From positions 1-16,749 of the forward strand of contig JAEUSA010000075.1 of the NCBI GenBank assembly GCA_016788945.1: a stretch of DNA of 16,749 nt. Reading direction: 5' to 3'. The position numbers and the translations under genes were made by a program. Source of the stretch: Leptospiraceae bacterium (GTDB taxonomy: Bacteria > Spirochaetota > Leptospiria > Turneriellales > Turneriellaceae). The notes below the pieces were generated by a model. The model saw nothing but the letters and a program-made list of their open reading frames with translations. It had not been told where the DNA came from and ran no database searches. Shown here in pieces: positions 1 through 7,339 of this stretch; positions within the stretch are counted from its first letter, which is position 1, and each line of letters begins with the position of its first letter.

Positions 1-1353
1 TTGACGGCGATGAAGCAAGCGAACGAAATCAAAGGAAAATTCGAACGCCAGACAGCGATCGACGCAACCAAAAAGAGTGTACTCGAACATTTCAAACCCG
101 AATTCGCCAACCTTGAGAAAGACGCTGCCGAAAAACAAGAAAAGCTCGTCAAATCGCTGATTGCTGACCTCGAGGTAGATGTTGTGCGCAACCAGATCTT
201 TCATGACGGAGTGCGTGCCGACGGCCGCAAACTCGACGAGATTCGCCCGATCAGTATTGATGTGGGCGTGCTGCCCGGGGCACACGGTTCAGCGCTGTTC
301 ACACGCGGCGAAACACAATCCCTCGGCGTATTGACGCTGGGAACGGAGTCCAATGCGCAGGGAACCGATGACGTCGAAGGCGAAAGTTCTTCGCGCTTTT
401 ATCTGCATTACAATTTCCCGCCCTTCAGTGTCGGCGAAGTAAAGCGCTTCAGCGGACCGGGCCGTCGTGAGATCGGTCACGGCAAGCTGGCAGAAAATTC
501 TCTATCAGCAGTCGTGCCCGACGCGGGGCGTTTTCCTTATGTGATGCGTCTGGTTTCAGAAATCTTAGAATCCAACGGATCGTCATCGATGGCGACAGTT
601 TGTTCCGGCGCGCTGGCGATGATGGATGGTGGTGTGCCGATCAAAGCGCCCGTGGCTGGTGTCGCTATGGGTCTCATTACTGAAGGCGACAAATTTGCCG
701 TCTTGTCCGACATCGCCGGCCTCGAAGATCATTTCGGCGATATGGATTTTAAAATCGCTGGTACAACGAAGGGCATTACCGGCTTCCAGCTCGATACCAA
801 AGTGCAGGGCATCAGTTATGAGATTATGGAACAGGCAATACACCAGGCAAAGGCCGGCCGCGAACATATCCTCAAAGTGATGTCGACAGCGCTCGAAAAG
901 CCGCGCCCACAACTCAGAGACAATGCGCCACGCATTTCTACGATGACTATTGAACGCGACCGTATCGGCGAACTCATCGGGCCGGGTGGCAAAAACATCC
1001 GCTCGATCATTGAGAAAACCGGTGTAGAAATCAATGTCGACGACAACGGCCTCGTACAGATCGCCTCTAACGACGCCGAATCAGCGCGCAAAGCCCGCGC
1101 GATGATCGAAGGCCAATTCGCAGAAGCGGAAATCGGCAAGATCTATGAAGGTACAGTGCGCAAAATCACGGATTTCGGCGCATTCATCGAGATTATGCCG
1201 GGCCGCGACGGACTCTGCCACATCAGCAAGGTTTCAGCCCAACGTATCGCGAATGTTTCCGACGTGCTGAAAGAGGGTCAGAAAGTCAAAGTTAAGGTGC
1301 TCGCCATCGATCGTCAGGGCAAGATTTCACTGTCGATCCGCGACGCTGAATAA
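1..1353 (+). CDS. pnp: Polynucleotide phosphorylase, C-terminal part (5' truncated by window edge)
   Basis: Phosphorolytic 3'-5' exoribonuclease of cytoplasmic RNA turnover, normally about 700 residues and a trimer. The 450 residues seen begin in the alpha-helical linker (about 1-62). The second RNase PH domain follows (about 64-300), with FSGPGRREIGHG at 150-161 and the catalytic/metal segment EDHFGDMDF with Asp243 and Asp249. Next are a KH domain (about 316-372, IGPGGK at 326-331) and an S1 domain (about 378-447). The protein stops right after S1 with no degradosome-type tail. The TTG at base 1 is not the true start: the first RNase PH domain must lie upstream of the window. The M16 protease gene follows 12 nt after the stop, an adjacency common in bacteria. 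Family assignment is secure. Confidence 0.97.
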   Translation: MTAMKQANEIKGKFERQTAIDATKKSVLEHFKPEFANLEKDAAEKQEKLVKSLIADLEVDVVRNQIFHDGVRADGRKLDEIRPISIDVGVLPGAHGSALFTRGETQSLGVLTLGTESNAQGTDDVEGESSSRFYLHYNFPPFSVGEVKRFSGPGRREIGHGKLAENSLSAVVPDAGRFPYVMRLVSEILESNGSSSMATVCSGALAMMDGGVPIKAPVAGVAMGLITEGDKFAVLSDIAGLEDHFGDMDFKIAGTTKGITGFQLDTKVQGISYEIMEQAIHQAKAGREHILKVMSTALEKPRPQLRDNAPRISTMTIERDRIGELIGPGGKNIRSIIEKTGVEINVDDNGLVQIASNDAESARKARAMIEGQFAEAEIGKIYEGTVRKITDFGAFIEIMPGRDGLCHISKVSAQRIANVSDVLKEGQKVKVKVLAIDRQGKISLSIRDAE

Positions 1354-1363
1354 CAGTCGCGGA
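1337..1363 (+). promoter_or_regulatory. Hairpin spanning the pnp stop and abutting the M16 start codon
   Basis: Perfect 8-bp arms TCCGCGAC (1337-1344) and GTCGCGGA (1356-1363) with an 11-nt loop that contains the pnp stop codon. The ATG of the next gene begins 2 nt after the stem. No U-tract follows, so it is not a canonical intrinsic terminator. It could affect translation coupling or mRNA processing. Some symmetry may be accidental because the left arm is coding. Confidence 0.4.
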
Positions 1364-1365
1364 CG

Positions 1366-2724
1366 ATGCAGTGGATTAAAGGGCAGCCCAAGCCTGCCGT
1401 CGAGCAATATACCCTCGATAACGGGCTGACTGTCCTTCTCGAAAATATTCCACACCGTACCAGCGCCACCGCAGGTCTCTGGCTGCCCGTCGGTTCGCGC
1501 TTTGAAAAGCGCACCGAGTCGGGCTACTCACATTTTGTCGAACACATGCTCTTCAAAGGAACGAAGAAGCGGCATTATACTGAAATTTCGCGCGCCGTCG
1601 ATCGCCTCGGCGGGCATATGAATGCGTCGACGAGCAAAGAAATCACCGACTATTATGTGAGCCTCAGCGGCCGGCATCTGCCCGTCGCGTTGGACGTGCT
1701 CGCTGACATGTATTATGATTCGCTGTTTAGTAAACCCGAGTTCGATGCGGAAAAGCGTGTCATTATCGAAGAACTCAAGATGGGTGAAGATCAGCCTGAT
1801 GACTTTTTATTCGACCTGTTTTATGTAAGCCAATTGGGTGATAATTCTCTCGGTCGCCCCGTCGCCGGCCATGCATCAGGAATTTCGCGCGCAACACGCG
1901 ATGGATTGTACGAATATTACACTTCGCACTATGGTCCGAAGGGCACGGTACTCTCGCTCGCCGGTGCGCTGTACAATTCGGCGAACGAAAAACGCGAACT
2001 CATGCGCACGATCAGCAGCAACTTCGACCGCGCCGATCACCATCTGAAGGGTGAACCCTCGTTCAAGGCCGGCCTCGCCGCCGATAGCGAATTCCAGACA
2101 CCGCGCTCGGTCAAACAGAACAACGTGCGCCATCAGGCAAAAAAACTCGAGCAGATGAATTTTGTGTTATCACTACCGGGCTTAAAGACCGAACTCGACC
2201 AACCGGCTGACCTCGCCGTGTTGACGCACTATCTGGGCGGCACAATGTCATCGCGCCTATTTGTCGAATTGCGCGAGAAAAAAGGTCTCTGCTATTCAGT
2301 GAGTACTTTCCATTCGCAGTTTCTACACGAAGGTGTATGGGGTATTTTCTGTGCCACCTCTCCCGACAAATTTCCCGTCGCAGTCGAAACTGCCTTAGGC
2401 GAAATTAACGCGTTGGCTTCAGGCATCGACGCAGGTGATCTCGAAGAAAGCAAATCGGGTCTAAAAGGATCCATCGAACTCTCGATGGAAAGCGCATACC
2501 GCCGCGCAAGTTACAATGCACGCATGATGCTCTACCACGGCATAGTGCGCGACTGGCGTGAGTACCTCTCTGCCGTCGATAAGGTCACACCCTCTTCTTT
2601 CTTGAGCGCACTGCGCCATTTGTGGCGCGGCACCGCGCCGGGTATCACCAGCCTCGGCCCGAAAGTCGCAGCAACAACGCAGACAAAGCTGCGCCGGCTG
2701 ATCAAAGACACATTGCTGAATTAA
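1366..2724 (+). CDS. M16 family zinc metallopeptidase (processing-protease-like)
   Basis: Predicted pitrilysin/mitochondrial-processing-peptidase-type protease of 452 residues, the usual length for single-chain bacterial M16B enzymes. The inverted zinc motif HFVEH is present (His56, Glu59, His60). The distal zinc ligand is probably Glu136 in EKRVIIEEL, 76 residues after His60 as in beta-MPP. The inactive-half R/Y pair is in SSRLFVELREKKGLCYSV (about residues 305-322), so the protein looks active and complete. There is no signal peptide, so it is probably cytoplasmic. The ATG lies 12 nt after the pnp stop, with only a weak purine stretch before it. Substrate unknown. Its 3' end converges on the SUMF1-domain gene. 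Confidence 0.93.
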   Translation: MQWIKGQPKPAVEQYTLDNGLTVLLENIPHRTSATAGLWLPVGSRFEKRTESGYSHFVEHMLFKGTKKRHYTEISRAVDRLGGHMNASTSKEITDYYVSLSGRHLPVALDVLADMYYDSLFSKPEFDAEKRVIIEELKMGEDQPDDFLFDLFYVSQLGDNSLGRPVAGHASGISRATRDGLYEYYTSHYGPKGTVLSLAGALYNSANEKRELMRTISSNFDRADHHLKGEPSFKAGLAADSEFQTPRSVKQNNVRHQAKKLEQMNFVLSLPGLKTELDQPADLAVLTHYLGGTMSSRLFVELREKKGLCYSVSTFHSQFLHEGVWGIFCATSPDKFPVAVETALGEINALASGIDAGDLEESKSGLKGSIELSMESAYRRASYNARMMLYHGIVRDWREYLSAVDKVTPSSFLSALRHLWRGTAPGITSLGPKVAATTQTKLRRLIKDTLLN

Positions 2725-2760
2725 CTATTCCGATCTTGCGCATCTGAAGCGGCACGGCTG
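2725..2760 (-). pseudogene. Remnant of a second SUMF1-domain C-terminus
   Basis: Read on the minus strand, the last codons here spell C-R-F-R-C-A-R-S-E-stop. The intact neighbouring gene ends G-F-R-C-A-R-S-D-stop. Thirteen nucleotides are identical between the copies (2738-2750 and 2793-2805). An in-frame stop lies just upstream at 2761-2763, so only about 11 codons remain. The simplest reading is the scar of a lost tandem paralogue or a partial duplication; chance similarity is possible given the short length. Confidence 0.5.
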
Positions 2761-2779
2761 TTAGCCGGCTGGTGAACAA

Positions 2780-4024
2780 TTAATCACTCCGAGCGCATCT
2801 GAAGCCGGCCCGGCGATCGCGTGACAGGCTGGGAATCCCCCCGGCCAACCGCACATAACTCTTGCTGTGCTCAAGCGAATGCTCGTACGATCCCCCGCGA
2901 ATGACCTTGTACCGTTTGCCGAACCGTTCATCTTGCAGCGTACTGCCACGGTATGGCAGCAGCCAACTCGATGTCCATTCTGCGGCATTGCCGCACATGC
3001 CGACGATGCCGAACGCATTACGGTCTTTGAGCTTGCCTACGGGTGCGGGTTCGGATGCATTTTCGGCGGTGACACAGCGCTCGGCGGCATGCTCATCGGG
3101 AACAGGATAACTGCGTTCATCGGTGTATGTTTCATCACCGCTCGTCACAATCTGTACGCCGCGCGCCGCTTTCTCCCATTCGAGTTCCGTGGGTAGACGT
3201 TTGCCTGTCCATGAGCAGTAGCGCTCCGCCTCTTGAAAAGTTACATGCGTGACCGGTAAGTCAGCGTCACGATTTTCATACTCGCCGGGTATGCGCTGCC
3301 GGGTTTCGGTCAAATAGCGGATGTATTGCCCTAAAGTGACTTCGTGCTGGTCGATAAAGAAGGCGGCCACGTCGACGCGGTTACCTGCCTTGCCTTCGCG
3401 CTGAGCCGGAATAAAATGTAGGGCATCACTTTGCTGACCGCCGAGAATAAATATTCCCTCGGGAATGTAGAGCATTGCCACTTCGTCTTTCGGCTTGAAG
3501 CGCAGAGCCGGCTCACTACTGCCGCGCGGGCGATCAGCGAGAGCGCTGAATCCACTGTCACGGCGTGCCAATATCACACGTCGGCCCGCGGTGAGCACAC
3601 GCTTACGGCCATCGAAAGTGAAACTGAAGTGACCGTCAGATGTCGCTTTGACATCCTGCGCGGTTCCCATAACTTCTCCCGCATCGTTGATGATACGGTA
3701 GGTATTGTTAGATACCAGCGGTGTGTCGATTTCGAGCTCCGCGACATGCGTCACCGGATCAATACGCGAAACCCGGCCCATGACTTCATATCCGGGTGAC
3801 GGTGGGCGCCGGGGAGGGGTATAACTGGGTCTCGGTTTCTCAGGCTTGGGCATTTCTGGTCCTTCAGCCAGCGTTAGCTCCATGACCCCGGGTATGATCT
3901 TCCGGTCGGGCCCCACCCGCCCCGGTATGATCCGGTAACTCGTGACCCTTGCGGTCACCCGGTAAGTGATTGCCTCAACGGCAAAAGTCGCCAAAAAGCA
4001 GCAGAGAATAACTAGAAAACGCAC
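2780..4024 (-). CDS. Secreted SUMF1/FGE-sulfatase-domain protein
   Basis: A 414-residue exported protein. Residues 1-18 form a signal peptide (MRFLVILCCFLATFAVEA). A short beta-rich segment follows, then a proline-rich linker (about 56-77) and a second beta-rich region (about 78-155). A formylglycine-generating-enzyme-like C-type-lectin fold fills about 181-414, with the landmarks IDQHEVTLGQY (224-234), PVTHVTFQEAERYCSWTGKRLPTELEWEKAARG (257-289), GMCGNAAEW (342-350), IRGGSYEH (375-382) and GFRCAR (407-412). The catalytic cysteine pair of true FGE, just after RGGSY, is absent: the stretch EHSLEHSKSYVR has none. Sulfatase activation is therefore unlikely and a structural or ligand-binding role more likely. 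The start is GTG at 4024, because the ATG farther upstream runs into a stop. No clear ribosome binding site is visible. Confidence 0.85.
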   Translation of the reverse strand: MRFLVILCCFLATFAVEAITYRVTARVTSYRIIPGRVGPDRKIIPGVMELTLAEGPEMPKPEKPRPSYTPPRRPPSPGYEVMGRVSRIDPVTHVAELEIDTPLVSNNTYRIINDAGEVMGTAQDVKATSDGHFSFTFDGRKRVLTAGRRVILARRDSGFSALADRPRGSSEPALRFKPKDEVAMLYIPEGIFILGGQQSDALHFIPAQREGKAGNRVDVAAFFIDQHEVTLGQYIRYLTETRQRIPGEYENRDADLPVTHVTFQEAERYCSWTGKRLPTELEWEKAARGVQIVTSGDETYTDERSYPVPDEHAAERCVTAENASEPAPVGKLKDRNAFGIVGMCGNAAEWTSSWLLPYRGSTLQDERFGKRYKVIRGGSYEHSLEHSKSYVRLAGGIPSLSRDRRAGFRCARSD

Positions 4025-4084
4025 GTTATATTATCGACAGATTTTCATTACGGGCCAAGTCCGAGGCTATTAGGCATTGAGCGC

Positions 4085-4122
4085 AATATACCCCGCGGCA
4101 TTTACAGAGGGTGGCGTATATT
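4085..4122. promoter_or_regulatory. Inverted repeat upstream of csoR (candidate operator)
   Basis: Perfect 7-bp arms AATATAC (4085-4091) and GTATATT (4116-4122) flank an interior that starts with a C-run and carries a GGGT (4109-4112). The order TATACCCC ... GGGT ... GTATA recalls the C/G-run-plus-TA shape of known CsoR operators, but the centre is longer than usual. It ends 2 nt before the predicted -35 element. A tentative call. Confidence 0.35.
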
Positions 4123-4124
4123 AA

Positions 4125-4153
4125 TTGCCGGGCACCTTGAGATTGATTATACT
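4125..4153 (+). promoter_or_regulatory. Predicted sigma-70 promoter of csoR, leaderless
   Basis: TTGCCG (4125-4130) and TATACT (4148-4153) are separated by exactly 17 nt. The expected transcription start is about 4160, the A of the csoR start codon. No Shine-Dalgarno precedes that ATG, which agrees with a leaderless transcript. Confidence 0.5.
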
Positions 4154-4159
4154 TATCAC

Positions 4160-4414
4160 ATGAATAGAGACCCGCTTATCCACAGACTCAGCCGTATACA
4201 AGGTCAAATCGAAGGACTCAAAAAGATCGTTGCTTCCGGCGATTCCGATTGTCTCAAAACCATCGAACTTGCCAAAGCGTCGGCCAATGCCATTAAAAAG
4301 TTCGCTCAGGCCTATGTAGAAACACACCTCGAAGAATGCGTCGCGCAAAAGCGCAACCTCGGTGAAGTTGAAAGCGAACTGAAGAAAGTGGTGCAATCGA
4401 GCTTTGCGCTCTGA
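4160..4414 (+). CDS. csoR: CsoR/RcnR/FrmR family repressor, copper-type ligand set
   Basis: An 84-residue all-helical DNA-binding repressor of the DUF156 family. The family signature HRLSRIQGQIEGLKKIV is at 8-24. Cys31, His56 and Cys60 reproduce the spacing of the Cu(I) ligands of M. tuberculosis CsoR (Cys36, His61, Cys65). This favours copper sensing over formaldehyde (FrmR), nickel/cobalt (RcnR) or persulfide (CstR) sensing. No copper ATPase, chaperone or oxidase gene is adjacent, so its regulon must lie elsewhere or be autoregulatory. It converges on argJ with only 3 nt between the stops. The family is certain; the metal is inferred from ligand spacing. Confidence 0.88.
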   Translation: MNRDPLIHRLSRIQGQIEGLKKIVASGDSDCLKTIELAKASANAIKKFAQAYVETHLEECVAQKRNLGEVESELKKVVQSSFAL

Positions 4415-4417
4415 AGT

Positions 4418-5599
4418 TTAAGTCGTATAGTACGCGTTAATCTTGACGTACTCCTCGGTGTAATCACAGCCGTAGACTGTCCAGGCCGATTTACCCGTAC
4501 CCATTGAAACTTCGAGTTCGAGCTCCTCATTTTTTTGCAGATATTTTGCCAGTTGCGGTAATTGGTCGTTCGTGTACGATTTACCGCCCCAGCGAATCTT
4601 AATCTTCTCCGGTATCACTTTGACCACGGGAGTTTTGCCGATCGCCATAAAAATGCGCCCCCAATTGGGATCTCCCTTATAAATAGCCGTTTTCACCAGT
4701 GGTGAGTTTACAATACTTTTTGCTATTGCTTTCGCCTGCTTCGGGTTGGCGCAGTCTTTCACAGTGACGGTAAAGAGCTTAGTTGCCCCTTCACCATCGC
4801 GCGCCAGCATGCGCGTGAGCTCGAGCGCGATTTCCTGAAACGCTTTGGCAAACGCTTTCGCATTCACTTCGCCGGCAAGACCGTTGGCCATCACCAACAC
4901 CGTGTCAGACGTTGAGGTATCGGTGTCGACCGACAATGAATTGAAAGTCGACTGCACTGTGGATTGCAGAAGTTTGTCGAGCGCAGTGCCGCTGATTTTT
5001 GCATCGGTAAAAAAGTACGAAAGCATCGTCGCCATATTGGGTTCGATCATGCCCGAACCTTTCGCGACGCCGACAATCGTCGCCTTACCCACCTTGCGCA
5101 TGGCAAATTTCGGAAAAGTGTCAGTCGTCATGATCGCCTGTGCAAAACCCTCAAAGTCTGCCGGGTTTTTCAGGCGTTGGCGAAATCCTTTGATCGCTGC
5201 GATGATTTTTTCCACCGGAATGCGACGGCCAATAACTCCCGTCGATGACGGGAACACCCGTGTCGGCAAAAACCCCGCTTCGGAGGCGATCGCATTGCAA
5301 ATCCTTACGCAATCGTCATAACCCTGTTTGCCGGTCGCAACATTCGAATTTTTCGAATTGACCACCACCGCGCTGATCTTGCTGCCTTTGATATGTTTCA
5401 TGCCAACGAGTACCGGATTACCCTTAACCTGATTGCGCGTGAACACAGCAGCCGCGGCGGCCGGCACATCAGAGACCACGATGCCTAAATCAAGAGTGTT
5501 GTCTTTGATGCCGGCACTGGTAATAAACGTCCGAAAACCGCGCGGTACCGCAGTGAGCTTCTTCGATTTAAAACCGGCGGAAATCGTTTTGTTCTCCAT
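4418..5599 (-). CDS. argJ: Arginine biosynthesis bifunctional protein ArgJ
   Basis: Glutamate N-acetyltransferase/ornithine acetyltransferase, recycling the acetyl group in cytoplasmic arginine synthesis. Length is typical at 393 residues. It is an Ntn-type self-cleaving protein: the autoprocessing site is Ala190/Thr191 in EPNMATML, and Thr191 becomes the nucleophile of the beta chain. The oxyanion-hole segment SSTGVIG is at 118-124, and the late motif GDPNWGRI and C-terminal EEYVKINAYYTT are present. The usual NSGNANACTG-like motif is NSKNSNVATG here, a modest variant. ATG 5599 was chosen because it gives the normal N-terminus VPRGFRTF...AGI. The 170-nt leader on the yajQ side carries the GGA-hairpin repeats. 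Whether bifunctional or only ornithine acetyltransferase cannot be told from sequence. Confidence 0.95.
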   Translation of the reverse strand: MENKTISAGFKSKKLTAVPRGFRTFITSAGIKDNTLDLGIVVSDVPAAAAAVFTRNQVKGNPVLVGMKHIKGSKISAVVVNSKNSNVATGKQGYDDCVRICNAIASEAGFLPTRVFPSSTGVIGRRIPVEKIIAAIKGFRQRLKNPADFEGFAQAIMTTDTFPKFAMRKVGKATIVGVAKGSGMIEPNMATMLSYFFTDAKISGTALDKLLQSTVQSTFNSLSVDTDTSTSDTVLVMANGLAGEVNAKAFAKAFQEIALELTRMLARDGEGATKLFTVTVKDCANPKQAKAIAKSIVNSPLVKTAIYKGDPNWGRIFMAIGKTPVVKVIPEKIKIRWGGKSYTNDQLPQLAKYLQKNEELELEVSMGTGKSAWTVYGCDYTEEYVKINAYYTT

Positions 5600-5677
5600 G
5601 ATTGCGCCGGGCTGAATAACCGAAACAGCGCAACAAGCAATGTATCAAGTGGTGAGTGTCGCTATGCAGAAACACCA

Positions 5678-5775
5678 ACGTCCTGTGCGCCGTGAAGCTA
5701 AGACATCCGTGTCTAACGCTTCACGCAAAGACGCACGTCCTGTGCGCCGTGAAGCTAAGACATCCGTGTCTAACG
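5678..5775 (-). repeat. Tandem 41-bp direct repeat forming GGA-loop hairpins
   Basis: Two identical 41-bp copies (5678-5718 and 5735-5775) are separated by 16 bp. On the minus strand, the coding direction of yajQ and argJ, each copy carries AGACA-CGGA-TGTCT, a 5-bp stem with GGA in a tetraloop. Each also carries CGCAC-AGGAC-, which closes with GTGCG in the upstream copy. The core ACACGGATGT differs at one base from the E. coli CsrA SELEX core ACARGGAUGU. An outer 8-bp stem GCTTCACG/CGTGAAGC can enclose the second hairpin. The yajQ stop codon lies inside the first transcribed copy. It could be a CsrA/RsmA-type regulatory leader, a processed sponge RNA or a dispersed intergenic repeat. Confidence 0.75.
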
Positions 5776-6261
5776 ATAATTCGTATACTGCAGCGGAATG
5801 GGGAGATTGGCGCCGTTCAACAGTTTCATGACTTCTTGCAGGTCATCCTTCGACTTACCCGTCACACGGAGCTTTTCACCCTCAACTTGTGAGCGTACTT
5901 TAAGCTTCGAATCGCGTATCAGCAGGTTAATTTTTTTCGCATGCTCCTGCGCGATGCCGTTGATAAACAGGGCCTTCTGGCGTACAATGCCACCGAGCGC
6001 CGCTTCGATTTTCTGATAGTCGACCGATTTCAGCGCGATACCGCGTTTGATCAATTTTGATTCTACGACATCTTTAAGTTGTTTAAGTTTGCCTTCGTCG
6101 TCGGCGAGCAGAATGAGTTCTTTGTTCTCAAGAGTGACAGCGACCTTGGTGCCCTTGAAGTCGAAGCGGTTGCCAATCTCACGCTGCGCCTGGTCAATCG
6201 CATTCGCGAGCTCCTGCCAGTTCATCTCTGAGACAATGTCGAATGATGATTCTGATGCCAT
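5770..6261 (-). CDS. yajQ: YajQ family nucleotide-binding protein
   Basis: A 163-residue protein of the UPF0234/DUF520 family, same length as E. coli YajQ. It has two ferredoxin-like folds and members bind nucleotides; some bind cyclic di-GMP. Landmarks are SFDIVSEMNWQELANAIDQA near the N-terminus, NRFDFKGT, KLIKRGI, LLIRDSKLKVRSQVEGEKLRVTGKSKDDLQEVM in the C-terminal half and the terminal PLQYTNYR. The start is supported by AGGAG 5 nt upstream of the ATG. Directly upstream of that Shine-Dalgarno is a long hairpin (6272-6311), and the stop codon lies in a repeat copy. It sits between the desaturase and argJ on the same strand, with no obvious functional link. Confidence 0.95.
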   Translation of the reverse strand: MASESSFDIVSEMNWQELANAIDQAQREIGNRFDFKGTKVAVTLENKELILLADDEGKLKQLKDVVESKLIKRGIALKSVDYQKIEAALGGIVRQKALFINGIAQEHAKKINLLIRDSKLKVRSQVEGEKLRVTGKSKDDLQEVMKLLNGANLPIPLQYTNYR

Positions 6262-6271
6262 ATGGACTCCT

Positions 6272-6311
6272 GTCTATTGCCGCCTCCCCCTGCGGGTAGG
6301 CTGCAATAGAC
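6272..6311 (-). promoter_or_regulatory. Long hairpin filling the desaturase-yajQ gap
   Basis: On the minus strand GTCTATTGC pairs with GCAATAGAC (9 bp). Inside it GCCT/AGGC and CCC/GGG continue the stem with single mismatches to a 4-nt loop. The stem begins 6 nt after the desaturase stop and ends exactly where the yajQ Shine-Dalgarno AGGAG starts. No U-tract follows. It may be an intercistronic stability or processing element, or may modulate yajQ translation. Confidence 0.6.
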
Positions 6312-6317
6312 TATAAC

Positions 6318-7310
6318 TTAGCGGCTTTTCTTTGTTTTTCGTGAAGATGTTTTTTTCACCGAAGTGCGTTTTTTCTTCACTGGCATACGGGCGACTGACA
6401 CAGCGTGCGGCCGGTAATCTTCAATATCGGTCGGGGTCATCGAACCGCCGCCGGCCACGGCCATGCGCTCGAGGCGCATCGACTTGCTGCGGAATGAAGG
6501 GATAAACGGAGCAAGGAAATAGGTTTTAATGACGTACCAACCCAGTGAGCGCAGATTGAGCGACGGATCGACGAGGTGCTTGATCTTATCATGTGCCGCA
6601 GGCAGCTGGCTCCAGTGCAGGCCCATTTGCTCGTGGTGCGCGGTGTGCAGACCGTTATTCAACAGAAATTTGTTATAGATACCGGTGAAATTGCGCGAAT
6701 GGTTAAACTGCGATTCTTCGTCGGTGTGCACGTGCTGAATGTAGTTGATGATCAGAACAAATTGTGTCGCCACGATCATCGGAATAGCCACATACAGAAG
6801 CGCCTTCTTCGGGTTGAGGTAGAATGCCCCGATAATCCACAAACCCCAGACGACGTATTGCGAAATGTAGTAGAAAAATTTCGCTTTGTTTGTACGCCAG
6901 TAGTGCTTCAGAAAATCGGATGTCGGCTTCTGCTGATAGATCGCGCTCACGATCGGGAAGGTAATCATCGTAATGAAGTTATTTTTCTCTGACAGACGCC
7001 AAGTAATCGTGTAATCACCTTCGCGATTATTCAACTGGTGGTGGTTCATGTTATGCGTCGGGATCCACGCATAGACGGGAAACCCGTAGAACAGCGTCAG
7101 CCAGTAGTCGGTGATTTTGTTGAGAAAATCTACCCGCCACATCGGAATGTGGTTGTGGTTATGCGCCATCGCGAAGCAGCTGGTCGCCATCAGAATCGAA
7201 CCCAGAAACAGCCAGACATTAAATTCTGGCAGATTCCAGTTCACAATCAGCAGCGCTGTTGTGATAATCATGTAAAATACTGACAAAATATCCGCTTTGT
7301 ATCTAAGCAT
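6318..7310 (-). CDS. Membrane fatty acid desaturase
   Basis: Integral-membrane, non-haem diiron desaturase of the FA_desaturase family, 330 residues from the chosen start. The histidine boxes are HNHNH (50-54), HNMNHH (86-91) and HTAHH (222-226), with extra histidines in YIQHVHTD. Hydrophobic segments lie at about 8-25, 30-49 and 150-195. Acyl chain and bond position cannot be predicted. The C-terminus ends in an unusual lysine/arginine-rich tail (about 308-330, PVKKKRTSVKKTSSRKTKKSR). The reading frame opens at TTG 7343, directly after the GNAT stop, but ATG 7310 (MLRYKADIL) is preferred. It removes 11 atypical residues and places a 7-bp hairpin (7315-7339) just upstream. Neither start has a good Shine-Dalgarno. 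Confidence 0.88.
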   Translation of the reverse strand: MLRYKADILSVFYMIITTALLIVNWNLPEFNVWLFLGSILMATSCFAMAHNHNHIPMWRVDFLNKITDYWLTLFYGFPVYAWIPTHNMNHHQLNNREGDYTITWRLSEKNNFITMITFPIVSAIYQQKPTSDFLKHYWRTNKAKFFYYISQYVVWGLWIIGAFYLNPKKALLYVAIPMIVATQFVLIINYIQHVHTDEESQFNHSRNFTGIYNKFLLNNGLHTAHHEQMGLHWSQLPAAHDKIKHLVDPSLNLRSLGWYVIKTYFLAPFIPSFRSKSMRLERMAVAGGGSMTPTDIEDYRPHAVSVARMPVKKKRTSVKKTSSRKTKKSR

Positions 7311-7314
7311 AGTG

Positions 7315-7339
7315 CAGCGTGCAAATTTCAGACACGCTG
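7315..7339 (-). promoter_or_regulatory. Hairpin between GNAT and desaturase genes
   Basis: Perfect 7-bp arms CAGCGTG and CACGCTG with an 11-nt loop, ending 4 nt before the preferred desaturase ATG (7310). Without a U-tract it is not a typical terminator. If TTG 7343 were the real start, this stretch would be coding. Confidence 0.4.

Noticed and set aside
4845..5321. Plus-strand 158-codon open frame inside argJ
   Set aside because: Antisense shadow of argJ; no domain, no ribosome binding site, argJ itself is unambiguous.
5678..5775. CRISPR array
   Set aside because: Only two 41-bp repeats with a 16-bp spacer, no cas genes, and one copy overlaps a stop codon.
5640..5831. Plus-strand frame with repeated RPVRREAKTSVSN peptide
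   Set aside because: The peptide repeat only reflects the 41-bp DNA repeat; the frame overlaps the yajQ 3' end and the GGA hairpin logic works only on the other strand.
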